Below are positions 17,660 to 24,782 of a DNA stretch of 36,469 nucleotides, one piece after another (positions within the stretch are counted from its first letter, which is position 1; each line of letters starts with the position of its first letter). The notes under the pieces are model-generated. The model had not been told where the DNA came from. It did not search any database and saw nothing but the letters and a program-made list of their open reading frames with translations. Made by a program: the position numbers and the translations under genes. Source of the DNA: Candidatus Cryosericum septentrionale (GTDB lineage Bacteria; Caldisericota; Caldisericia; Cryosericales; Cryosericaceae); NCBI RefSeq assembly GCF_003570995.1, contig NZ_QXIY01000005.1, positions 7,500 through 43,968 of the forward strand. The letters run 5' to 3'.

Positions 17660-17721
17660 ATTCCCGCGTATGCGGGAATCCATCCTTGTCTCAGGGGGTG
17701 GGTTCCCGCCTTCGCGGGAAC
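17660..17721. repeat. Inverted pair of dispersed palindromes
   Basis: ATTCCCGCGTATGCGGGAAT (17660-17679) and GTTCCCGCCTTCGCGGGAAC (17702-17721) are two copies of the family, set in opposite orientation (GTC..CCA versus TGG..GAC). The right copy lies inside the end of the next coding region, which it supplies with its last codons. Confidence 0.75.
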
Positions 17722-18113
17722 GACGGAGTCACTGCCCGCGACTGGTTGAAACCGAACAGGGCAGCCACACTCGGGACAAGATATAAGAGAGTCCCCATCA
17801 CACGCGAATCCCGATTGAGGCGCAGCGGCTCTGCCAGCAGGAGAACCAGCAGGAGTCCCAGGACCGCGCCGAAGATACCTCGCCACAGGCTGTGAGGAAA
17901 ATGCAGTCGCCACGCTACCAGCCACATGCCAGCCACAAATCCAACGGGATAGGCGAGGACACTTCCAAACAGAGCCCCGATGATGTCTCCCCAGCCACTG
18001 CTGGCACCGCTGCCCAGCTTCGCTCCCACCCAGCTGCCCAGCAGCAGCATGCAGCCTCCCAGGACAACGCCGGCGACCAGTTCCAGAAACGTCACCCGCA
18101 GCGATTGTTTCAT
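17691..18113 (-). CDS. Small integral membrane protein, function unknown
   Basis: 140 residues from ATG 18113 (MKQSLRVTFLELVAGVVLGG). Four hydrophobic stretches are visible (around residues 8-30, 45-70, 78-100 and 108-122), with glycine-rich turns, so it is an inner-membrane protein. No known family is recognised. The C-terminal residues, ending PSFPRRREPTP, are encoded by a dispersed palindromic repeat, so the original end of the protein was probably replaced when the element inserted. The gene runs toward LCP and lies downstream of the alcohol dehydrogenase homologue, 29 bases after its stop, possibly in one transcript. Confidence 0.65.
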   Translation of the reverse strand: MKQSLRVTFLELVAGVVLGGCMLLLGSWVGAKLGSGASSGWGDIIGALFGSVLAYPVGFVAGMWLVAWRLHFPHSLWRGIFGAVLGLLLVLLLAEPLRLNRDSRVMGTLLYLVPSVAALFGFNQSRAVTPSFPRRREPTP

Positions 18114-18142
18114 GGGCGGGTCACGCTGCACTGCCGGTGCAC

Positions 18143-19285
18143 CTAAAGCACAGGCTTGAGCAGCTCGACCACGTCGCGCGCCGTCAGGATGCGCAGCTTT
18201 CCGAGCGGACCCTCGGAAAGCGCATTGAACGCGATGTCACGGAGCTCACCGGCTGCAATGCCAAGGTCTCCCAGCGTCGACGGAGCGCCCCAACGCTGAA
18301 ACGCCGTCTTCATAGCCGTGATGCCTTCTTCGACGGTGCCTGCGCCCCAGACGGTTCTCGCCCACCGCTGGAACTGGCCAGGGTTATTCTCCCGCTGGTA
18401 GGTCATCCAGGCGGGAAGGATGACCGCCATGCCGGCCCCATGAGCTACTTCGGGGTGCAGGGCACTCATCGCGGACTCAATGCTGCGCGCCGACCAGTCG
18501 CTGTCCTCGATGCCGGCGGCGCTCAGACCGTTCATGGCCAGCGTCGCAGCCCAGGCGAGGTTCGCGCGCGCGCCATAGTCCGCGTGGTCCGCCTGCAGTT
18601 GGTCTACCATCTTGATGACCGTGCGCATCAGCCCCTCGTCGAGCGCAAGCGTCGTCTCCTCGAACGACCCCACCAGGTAGGTGGCCATGATATGGCTGAG
18701 GACGCCAATGGCGCCGTTAACGGTCTGGCGCCACGGCAGGCTGGTCTGCACGCTCGGATCCACGATCGCAAACCGGGGATACAGGACAGGAGAGGAAATA
18801 CTCCACTTCCTGTGCTGCTCGCTCTCAGTCAGGACGGCCCACGAGTCCATCTCACTGCCGGAAGCCGAGATCGTCAGAACGACGAAGACCGGGAGTGCCT
18901 TGTCGATCGGACACCGTTTCTCGAAACAGCTCCAGAGGTTGTCGACATACACGCCCGCCGCAACGCATTTGGCCGTGTCGATGACGCTGCCGCCGCCGAC
19001 AGCCAGCACACCATCCACCTGCTGCTCACGGGCGATCTGCACCAACTGCTGGGCAAGCGCCAGCTCAGGATTGGGCCGAACACCCCAGGCTTCTACCGCA
19101 TTGATACCCGACACGCTCAAGGACTGGGTGACAGCCTGATAGACGCCGTTCTCACGGATCGAACCGCCACCGGCTATCAACAGCACCTTGTGAGCGCCTT
19201 CGCGAGCGACGGCCGGGCCTACCTGCTGCACGGTCCCGCGACCAAAGATCACCCGCGTCGGATTGTAGAACTCGAAACTGTGCAT
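18143..19285 (-). CDS. Iron-type alcohol dehydrogenase homologue (YqhD/BdhA-like) lacking two metal ligands
   Basis: 380 residues with the group III alcohol dehydrogenase fold: MHSFEFYNPTRVIFGRGTV, the NAD(P) loop GGGSVIDTAK at 97-106, TISASGSEMD at 138-147, and the C-terminal HGAGMAVILPAWM at 282-294. In YqhD the metal is held by D194, H198, H267 and H281. Here the aligned positions are G194, H198, R267 and H282, so two of four ligands are gone. The usual HxxE after H198 is also changed (HIMA). The cofactor site looks intact. It may be metal-free with another activity, or a binding protein. Start ATG 19285 has GAGGTG upstream. Confidence 0.88.
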   Translation of the reverse strand: MHSFEFYNPTRVIFGRGTVQQVGPAVAREGAHKVLLIAGGGSIRENGVYQAVTQSLSVSGINAVEAWGVRPNPELALAQQLVQIAREQQVDGVLAVGGGSVIDTAKCVAAGVYVDNLWSCFEKRCPIDKALPVFVVLTISASGSEMDSWAVLTESEQHRKWSISSPVLYPRFAIVDPSVQTSLPWRQTVNGAIGVLSHIMATYLVGSFEETTLALDEGLMRTVIKMVDQLQADHADYGARANLAWAATLAMNGLSAAGIEDSDWSARSIESAMSALHPEVAHGAGMAVILPAWMTYQRENNPGQFQRWARTVWGAGTVEEGITAMKTAFQRWGAPSTLGDLGIAAGELRDIAFNALSEGPLGKLRILTARDVVELLKPVL

Positions 19286-19347
19286 GTGTCACCTCTTTCG
19301 CGCCGGTCCAGCGCGTCCTTTCAGATTAGCACCTGTGACTGACGGGT

Positions 19348-19917
19348 TCAAGCATACCGCGCCAGGGTGGCCAGTGCCCCAAACATGTACCAGACACCCG
19401 GCCCCACGGTTCGACCCGCCGCCTGCTCGCTCAGGAGGAAGGCTGGAATCTCATCCTTCATCAACAGGACGACCTCAATTTCCTCGCTCGGCTCCAGCTC
19501 CTGCTGAGGATGCTGATTAAGCGGGTCCGTCTCGTCGATCTCGGCACTGAAGATATACTGGTCGTCGTTGGACATCCCGACGTTCACCTTCAAGGGGCCG
19601 CTCGATGCGACGATGTGGCCGACGAATCCCGTCTCTTCACGCAATTCGCGCAGAGCCTCGACCTCGGGGTCGCTTCCCGCCGGCGCAACACCCGCGCAGA
19701 ACCCAATGACGGTATTCTCGATGGCTTGGCGATACTGCCGCAGCAGCACGTACCGTCCGCTCGGCATCAGCCGTGCCACGACCACAACGACGTACGTGTC
19801 CGAAGTGCGAGCAATGCACTCCCAATACACCTCTTCGCCACTTTCGCTCACGAAGGTGTCTTCGCGCAGGACCAGCCAGTTGCCTTTCCCGATGATGCGT
19901 TCCCCTGTCTTTTTCAT
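19348..19917 (-). CDS. Nudix hydrolase, ADP-ribose pyrophosphatase type
   Basis: 189 residues. The Nudix box is AGSDPEVEALRELREETGF around residues 79-97, with the metal-binding REx2EE core complete; the first glutamate of the box is replaced by serine (GVAPAGS), which is tolerated in some relatives. LLRQYRQAIENTVIGFCAG upstream is the usual ADP-ribose pyrophosphatase substrate region. The enzyme would hydrolyse ADP-ribose or a similar nucleoside diphosphate sugar to AMP and a sugar phosphate. GGAGA precedes ATG 19917. It stands alone between two genes of the same direction, with 62 bases to the dehydrogenase gene. Confidence 0.9.
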   Translation of the reverse strand: MKKTGERIIGKGNWLVLREDTFVSESGEEVYWECIARTSDTYVVVVVARLMPSGRYVLLRQYRQAIENTVIGFCAGVAPAGSDPEVEALRELREETGFVGHIVASSGPLKVNVGMSNDDQYIFSAEIDETDPLNQHPQQELEPSEEIEVVLLMKDEIPAFLLSEQAAGRTVGPGVWYMFGALATLARYA

Positions 19918-20002
19918 GTCCCTGTCTCCTTACCGTCCACAGCACGACACGCTGGACAGACGGTATCAGCATAGTACCTTTTCGCCGCAGTGCTCGCCGT
20001 GG

Positions 20003-20824
20003 CTAGTCCGGTTCCACTGTCAACGCGCCGATCCCGGGACGCCAGTCGAACACGGCGATATCTCCAACACTGTCGAAACCAAGCCGAACATATAACTGCA
20101 CGACCTCGGGGTTCGCCTGCAACACGAGATGCGAGTAGCCCATACGAGCCGCCTGGGCCAGAGCCTGCCGGGTGAGCAGGATGCCCACTCCACGTTTTCG
20201 GAACATCTGAGGCACACCAAGCCAGTGCAGTCCCGCCACGCCGTCACCTGCAAACAACAGTGCGCCACCTACCCCGGTCCCGTCCTGCAATGCCGTTAAA
20301 CGATGCCAGCGGCCGGAGAGGACGCCGGTCTCCGTAAGCATCGACTCCAGGTCATGAAACTGTGTCAAGCCAAACCCTTCGAGCACGACGCGCATCCACT
20401 GCTCCCGTTCATCCGCGGAGACTGATTCGACTACTGTGATGTCCGACGGCGCCTCCTCTACGCCCTCTACATCGTCGAGCGAGCGGACCATACCCGTCCA
20501 GGAATATTGCAGCTCAAGCCCATGACTCGCCAGCCGTGTCGTGAGGTCGTTGGGTCTGGAACAGCCGTCGACATACCAGGTGACCGGCACGGCGGCACGC
20601 CGAAACGGCAGCAGGAGCCGCTCGATGCCCTGATCGGCGGTGTCCGCACCGAGACGAGCCCTGAAGATGCGATTGCAGTCGACTTGCGGCGCCCGCACAG
20701 AGGAAGCGGACGCGTCCCCCAGGATGTACGTTCCCGGCTGGCCGTCCACGGTCAGGAAGTATTGCGCCATCTCCTCGCTGACGAGGCAGGCGCCGGCATC
20801 CATCGTCAGGTTGCCCAGAGCCAT
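20003..20824 (-). CDS. GNAT family acetyltransferase
   Basis: 273 residues from ATG 20824 (MALGNLTMDAGACLVSEEMA), with AGAGG 6 bases upstream. The C-terminal half is a GNAT domain: ITVVESVSADEREQW, GVGGALLFAGDGVAGLHWLG, then MFRKRGVGILLTRQAL with the acetyl-CoA R/Q-x-x-G-x-G/A loop, and YVRLGFDSVG. The N-terminal half (YFLTVDGQPGTYILGD...) resembles the inactive GNAT-like part seen in double-domain acetyltransferases. The substrate is unknown. The stop codon of a 24-codon reading frame lies one base before its start, so translation is likely coupled. Confidence 0.85.
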   Translation of the reverse strand: MALGNLTMDAGACLVSEEMAQYFLTVDGQPGTYILGDASASSVRAPQVDCNRIFRARLGADTADQGIERLLLPFRRAAVPVTWYVDGCSRPNDLTTRLASHGLELQYSWTGMVRSLDDVEGVEEAPSDITVVESVSADEREQWMRVVLEGFGLTQFHDLESMLTETGVLSGRWHRLTALQDGTGVGGALLFAGDGVAGLHWLGVPQMFRKRGVGILLTRQALAQAARMGYSHLVLQANPEVVQLYVRLGFDSVGDIAVFDWRPGIGALTVEPD

Positions 20825-20825
20825 C

Positions 20826-20900
20826 TCAGTCCTCTTCCTCTTCGTGACCGCCGTGATCATCGCCCAATGCCTGCTCAACTAGGCCTCGCATGTTAGCCAT
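20826..20900 (-). CDS. 24-residue acidic, histidine-containing microprotein upstream of the acetyltransferase
   Basis: A reading frame from ATG 20900 to TGA 20828-20826 encodes MANMRGLVEQALGDDHG and then GHEEEED. AGGAGG stands six bases before the ATG, one of the best ribosome sites in the window, and the TGA is separated from the acetyltransferase ATG by one base. The strong site and exact coupling argue that it is translated, either as a leader that lifts translation of the next gene or as a small partner protein. The D/E/H-rich tail could bind metal; that is a guess. No homologue is recognised. Confidence 0.6.
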   Translation of the reverse strand: MANMRGLVEQALGDDHGGHEEEED

Positions 20901-21052
20901 CGTCGACCTCCTGTCGCCGGAGCATTGGTGTGGCTGCACGGCAACGCTGTTCCTGCCCTTATTCTACGCACTGGGCATTCCAACGCAACCATGTTGCACT
21001 ATACTGGAAATACGAGTCTGGTGCGCCTCTGCCAGACCGTTCAGGAGACAAC

Positions 21053-21592
21053 ATGGCCAAACTTGTCAAAGCACCATCGACAGCGCTGAGTATGGCGCCG
21101 GCAGTCCTCGTGACTGCGGGCACGATGGAATCGTCTGACGTCACGACCCTCGCCTGGGTCGGCACGCTGTGCTCGGAACCCCCGATGATCGGCATCGGCG
21201 TCCGTCCGGAACGCTGGCTGCATCACTTCATCGTCGAGGGAGGCGCCTTCGTCGTCAACGTGGCCGATACTGCACACGCCCGGGAACTCGACTTCTGCGG
21301 CAACGTGTCCGGCAAGGATACCGACAAGTGGGAGCTGAGCGCTCTTACCCGCGAACAAGGAACGGCCACAGCCGTGCCTCTGGTGGCAGAGTGCCCCCTC
21401 AACATCGAGTGCGTCGTGCGCCAGACCCTGCACCTCGGCAGCCACGACCTGTTCATCGGCGAGGTCGTCGCCGTCCACATGGACGAGCGCGTTCAGAAAG
21501 GCGGGCGTGCCCTGGACCCAGTCTGCTACGTGAGCGGGCAGTACTGGAAGCTGGGGGACCTTATCGGCCCAATGGGGTTCTCGCGCAAGTAG
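21053..21592 (+). CDS. Flavin reductase-like domain protein (FMN-binding split barrel)
   Basis: 179 residues from ATG 21053, with AGGAG five bases upstream. MAPAVLVTAGTMESSDVTTL, AWVGTLCSEPPMIGIGVRP, and then FVVNVADTAHARELDFCGNV with SGKDTDKW are the standard flavin-reductase-like order: flavin-contact strand, phosphate loop and dimer loop. By family it is a homodimeric FMN-binding oxidoreductase. The substrate is open; many relatives reduce flavin for a partner enzyme or are orphan flavoproteins. It diverges from the microprotein-acetyltransferase pair. Confidence 0.9.
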   Translation: MAKLVKAPSTALSMAPAVLVTAGTMESSDVTTLAWVGTLCSEPPMIGIGVRPERWLHHFIVEGGAFVVNVADTAHARELDFCGNVSGKDTDKWELSALTREQGTATAVPLVAECPLNIECVVRQTLHLGSHDLFIGEVVAVHMDERVQKGGRALDPVCYVSGQYWKLGDLIGPMGFSRK

Positions 21593-21802
21593 CCGTGGTT
21601 TCCGGTCGACCCCTCCGCAAACCGCTCCCTGACGCCGTAGCGTGACGAAACAGTTCGGCGTTCGTTCGCACTTGCCCTTGTAGAAATCTCGCGATACTCT
21701 ATCCTTCAGCTAGAATACGAGAGCAGAGCACTCGCCGTAGCCTCGGCCGATGGGCACTGATCTGATCTCGACACATCGAGTTCGGGAGAGAAGGAGATGC
21801 GA

Positions 21803-22249
21803 ATGAAGAAAGTACTTGTTGCAGTGACACTCTTGGTGCTTGTCGTCGGTCTGGCGGGGTGCGGAGCGCCCAAGCAGCCTGCGACCACCAATCCAGGCCT
21901 GGATACCTCAGGAGACACCAACCGAACAATTGTCGAGGTCGATGCCAAAAAGGTCGAAGAGCTTATCCAGACGGACCGTGACCTCGTCATCATTGACGTA
22001 TCTGGCAAGTGGGCCCAGGGGCACATCGTGGGTGCACTCGACACGCCGCTGGACAAGTTGCAGGACATCATCAACGGCAACTTCACGTTCAATGCCAGCA
22101 AGCACTTCGTCGTCTACTCGCACGATGAGGAATCCAGCAAGAAGGCGGCCAACATGTTGCTGGCAAGCTCCTTCACCGTTATCAACCGCCTGGTTGGCGG
22201 GTATGACGCGTGGGTGGCGAATGGCGGCTACACCGAAAAGCAACCCTGA
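21803..22249 (+). CDS. Rhodanese-like lipoprotein without catalytic cysteine
   Basis: 148 residues from ATG 21803 (GGAG six bases upstream; the ATG two codons earlier touches the ribosome site). Residues 1-20 are a lipoprotein signal ending LAGC with Cys20. The rest is a rhodanese domain: LVIIDVSGKWAQGHIVGALD, PLDKLQDII, then HFVVYSHDEESSKKAANMLL and VGGYDAWVANGGY. The active-site loop normally starts with cysteine (YCxxGxRS); here it is S106, so sulphur transfer is unlikely. It is probably an outer-face lipid-anchored binding protein. A hairpin follows. Confidence 0.88.
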   Translation: MKKVLVAVTLLVLVVGLAGCGAPKQPATTNPGLDTSGDTNRTIVEVDAKKVEELIQTDRDLVIIDVSGKWAQGHIVGALDTPLDKLQDIINGNFTFNASKHFVVYSHDEESSKKAANMLLASSFTVINRLVGGYDAWVANGGYTEKQP

Positions 22250-22266
22250 TCCCCATAGACGACGAC

Positions 22267-22295
22267 AGCCCCGGTTACAAGTAGCTGGGGCTTCT
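22267..22295 (+). terminator. Hairpin after the rhodanese-like gene
   Basis: AGCCCC (22267-22272) and GGGGCT (22287-22292) form a stem with a 14-base loop, followed by TCTGCATTT. It lies between convergent genes. Confidence 0.5.
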
Positions 22296-22316
22296 GCATT
22301 TCCTGTCGTCCGCCGT

Positions 22317-22883
22317 TCAGGAGTGTGCCCCGCGTGGCAGGTTGACGTCGATAGCATGACCTAGGCGGCGCTCGACTTCTTCGGTGTACGTGCCTGAGCG
22401 TTTCTCGGCATCGTCGATTGCCTGCTGCGCGCGCGCATGGCCGGCAGCTGCAAACCAGTCCCGCGCAGTGATGCGCTCCATCCACTTGTGAATCCGAGTC
22501 AGCTCGGTCTCGTTTTCCTCGATCTCGGCGTATGTGAACTTCTCCTTCTCGGTCTCGCGGTCCAGCTCATACACCAGGCGTTCGCACTGCTCCACGATCT
22601 CATCGTAATCACCGTCGCGCTGCAGTTGAAACGCAGCAATCACACGAGCATCGTCTTCTTCCTCGACGAACTCCATCCTCCCGACGAGAACCTCACCCCC
22701 GCTGGACACCACCTCGGCTTTGAGAGCGAGCACCTGCGCGAGGAGGGTCTCCGTCATCGGCAAGACGGCGGCCCCCTGCTGGACGTAGACCGCTCCCAGC
22801 TCCTTCAGCTTCCTCCACAGATACACACGCGTGCGTGAGGGCTCTGTGGGGACCTTGTACGTGATAGTCAGCCAGGTCTTCAT
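22317..22883 (-). CDS. ChrB-like protein (chromate-resistance regulator N-terminal domain type)
   Basis: 188 residues from ATG 22883, whose ATGA overlaps the MFS stop. MKTWLTITYKVPTEPSRTRV, YLWRKLKELGAVYVQQGAAV and LPMTET form the ChrB N-terminal fold, a winged-helix-like domain with a conserved R-x-W-R-K pattern. The remainder (YDEIVEQCERLVYELDRETE) is helical. ChrB proteins sense chromate in proteobacterial chr operons; this one is short and has no ChrA or ChrC nearby, so chromate sensing is not proven. Its translational coupling to an MFS transporter suggests it regulates or accompanies that transporter. A longer frame into the MFS gene is a shadow. Confidence 0.8.
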   Translation of the reverse strand: MKTWLTITYKVPTEPSRTRVYLWRKLKELGAVYVQQGAAVLPMTETLLAQVLALKAEVVSSGGEVLVGRMEFVEEEDDARVIAAFQLQRDGDYDEIVEQCERLVYELDRETEKEKFTYAEIEENETELTRIHKWMERITARDWFAAAGHARAQQAIDDAEKRSGTYTEEVERRLGHAIDVNLPRGAHS

Positions 22884-24154
22884 GCCACGGCCGTCGGGTT
22901 CGTGCCGGCTGAAGCTCGCATCAGGACCGTGAGGGCAATCATGGCCACGAACGCCAAGATGGACCCGAAGATGAACGGGGCACTCGGGTTGATACGCTGC
23001 CACAGGATGCCTGCAATGACACTGGCAGGCAAGGCACTGACTCCCACAGCGGCGTTGTACAGGCCGAAGGCGGTGCCGCGCTTCTCGGATTGCGGGACGA
23101 GGTCGGCGACCAGCGCGCTCGCGACACCATCCGTCATGGCGTAGTAGACACCGTACAGGGCATACAGCGCCCATACCTGCCATCCCTGTGTGGCCAGCCC
23201 GAAGCCCAGGTACACGAGGGCATACACCAGCCAGCCGGCGCGGATCACGCGGTTGCGCCCAATGCGGTCCGACACGATGCCGGCAGGGATAGACAATGCC
23301 GACGTCACGCCCTTCCACATGGCCAGCATGAGGAAGATCTGCACGATATCCAGACCGGCCTTCTGCGCCTTGAGCATAAGGAACGCGTCGCTGCTGTTGC
23401 CCAGCGTGAAGATGACGATGATGATCAGAAACGTCTTGAAACGCCAGTCGAATCCAGAAAGCGAAAGGTTCAGCGTCCTGGGGTTTCCCGTCCGTGGCGC
23501 GTTCTCACGAACGAAGGCGGCAATCAGGGGAAGAGCCAGAACGGCGGGGATACTTACCATGATGATCAGTTTCTGATAGATCGAGCGTGTCAGCGTCATC
23601 GCCGCCGCAGAGCCGCTGGCGGCAATCATGCCGGCCGCGGCCAGCATGCCGAAGACAGACCCGAGCGTGTCCATGGAGCGGCCATACCCGAAGGAGCGGC
23701 CCAGTTTCTTCTTCTCAGACGAGTCGGCTAGCAGAGCATCCTTGGGGGACGAACGAACTCCCTTCCCGGTACGGTCGGCAAAGCGCAGGAATGCGGCAAA
23801 GGGCCACGAGCTGACAAAATACAGCAGGGGCTTTGTGACATTGGAGATGGCGTAGCCACTGAATGCCAGCCACTTGCGCTTCTTCATCCTGTCGGACAGC
23901 CAGCCGAAGACCCACTTCAGGATCGTGGCCGTCGACTCCGCCAGTCCCTCGATGAACCCGATGATCGCCGGCTTGACGCCCAGCGCATTGGCCAGGAACA
24001 GTGGCAGGATCTTGACCGTCACCTCGCTGCTGAAATCCGTCAGCATCGAAACGAAGCCAAAGACGAAGACGTTCTGGCTCAGCCCGAAGAACTTGCGCTG
24101 CGGCTTCTCCTGTCCCATCTCCACCGGCGCGTTCACCTCACCTGCGTTTTCCAC
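22880..24154 (-). CDS. MFS transporter, efflux type
   Basis: 424 residues, about 12 hydrophobic helices. The major-facilitator loop 2-3 motif appears as GWLSDRMKKRKW and again after helix 8 as GIVSDRIGRNRV; FADRTGKGVRSSPKDALLAD in loop 4-5 is typical of a subgroup of uncharacterised MFS exporters. The start is GTG 24154 with AGAGGTG upstream. It is the first gene of a two-gene operon with the ChrB-like gene, under a promoter containing a GTAAC palindrome. Substrate is unknown; a metal oxyanion or drug is possible by context only. Confidence 0.88.
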   Translation of the reverse strand: MENAGEVNAPVEMGQEKPQRKFFGLSQNVFVFGFVSMLTDFSSEVTVKILPLFLANALGVKPAIIGFIEGLAESTATILKWVFGWLSDRMKKRKWLAFSGYAISNVTKPLLYFVSSWPFAAFLRFADRTGKGVRSSPKDALLADSSEKKKLGRSFGYGRSMDTLGSVFGMLAAAGMIAASGSAAAMTLTRSIYQKLIIMVSIPAVLALPLIAAFVRENAPRTGNPRTLNLSLSGFDWRFKTFLIIIVIFTLGNSSDAFLMLKAQKAGLDIVQIFLMLAMWKGVTSALSIPAGIVSDRIGRNRVIRAGWLVYALVYLGFGLATQGWQVWALYALYGVYYAMTDGVASALVADLVPQSEKRGTAFGLYNAAVGVSALPASVIAGILWQRINPSAPFIFGSILAFVAMIALTVLMRASAGTNPTAVA

Positions 24155-24176
24155 ACAGCACCTCTCACGTGATACA

Positions 24177-24218
24177 TGTAACTGTCGTTACAGTATATCC
24201 GCCGTTACACGACGTCAA
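24177..24218 (-). promoter_or_regulatory. Promoter and operator palindrome of the MFS-chrB-like operon
   Basis: On the reverse strand TTGACG (24218-24213) is followed after 15 bases by TATACT (24197-24192). TGTAACTGTCGTTACA (24177-24192) is a 16-bp inverted repeat starting at the -10, and a further GTAAC half-site lies in the -35/-10 spacer. This looks like a repressor site covering the start region. Spacing is a little short for sigma70. Confidence 0.5.
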
Positions 24219-24236
24219 GTGGGGAGTGCAAATAGT

Positions 24237-24351
24237 GTGGGCGCGACAATTAGAGTCGGAACATTTGACATTAAGTCGGGTCATTTGACATTAAGTCGGG
24301 TCATTTGACATTAAGTCGGGTAATTTGACAAAAGAGTCGGGTAATTGATGA
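24237..24351. repeat. Tandem 20-bp repeat block, probable insertion-sequence end
   Basis: After GTGGGCGCGACAATTAGAGT CGGAA comes CATTTGACATTAAGTCGGGT three times without mismatch (24262-24281, 24282-24301, 24302-24321), then a 21-bp variant with AATTTGAC and AAAGAGTCGGGT, and finally AATTGATGA. Its ends match the element at 35764-35824, and part matches 33225-33254, all in one orientation. Iterated ~20-bp sites are known at IS21-type ends as transposase binding sites; the assignment here is inference, and no transposase is present. From 24352 to 24572 I see nothing convincing. Confidence 0.75.
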
Positions 24352-24572
24352 TATCCGCAGTGACGGGATGAGCTTCAGCATCGCATCCAACACTGATTGC
24401 GTCGGCGTCTGCGGCAGTGATGACATCGTCGATCCGAAGTGTCCAGAGTGTCGCTCCCTTCCCAGTCTCTCTTCTTTGGCCTCTCCCCGTGGCTAGAATT
24501 CGTTGATGATGCTACACTGGTATTAGAAAGCACGGCGCGGCTGTCTCGATAGCTAACGCCGAAGGGGGCAAC

Positions 24573-24782
24573 ATGGCACGCGGAAAGACAAAGGGTAGTA
24601 CGACAGGAGCAAACCTGGGTTTCGAATCGAAGCCCTGGAGCATGGCTGACAGCCTGCGGGGCAGTATGGACTCGGCAGATGGCGGCTATCCTTGCGCTCC
24701 GGCGTGCTATAGTTATTGCACTTGGAAGAGCAAGCTCTCGGTGGTGCAGAGAAGACTGATGGGAGAAGAGGGCGATTCATGA
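24573..24782 (+). pseudogene. N-terminal fragment of a second hsdM
   Basis: ATG 24573, preceded by GGGGG, starts MARGKTKGSTTGANLGFESK, then PWSMADSLRGSMDSAD. This matches the conserved opening of a common HsdM family (GANLGFEAKLWxxADxLRxNMDxAEYK). After about 38 codons the similarity ends and the frame runs on as cysteine-rich nonsense (GYPCAPACYSYCTW) into the start of the complete hsdM, which belongs to a different HsdM family. I infer a replaced or deleted older type I methylase gene whose start region now acts as a leader for the present operon. The stop overlaps the start of hsdM. Confidence 0.7.

Noticed and set aside
18137-19342. 401-codon forward frame opposite the alcohol dehydrogenase homologue
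   Set aside because: Arginine/histidine-rich composition and no motif; the reverse-strand protein is a clear family member.
22884-23318. N-terminal extension of the ChrB-like frame to 333 codons
   Set aside because: The extension lies within the MFS gene in another frame; the ATG at 22883 has the coupling overlap and matches the family start.
24360-24480. Possible decayed transposase next to the tandem repeats
   Set aside because: Short frames on the reverse strand (e.g. one starting MSSLPQTPTQSV) match no transposase that I can recognise.
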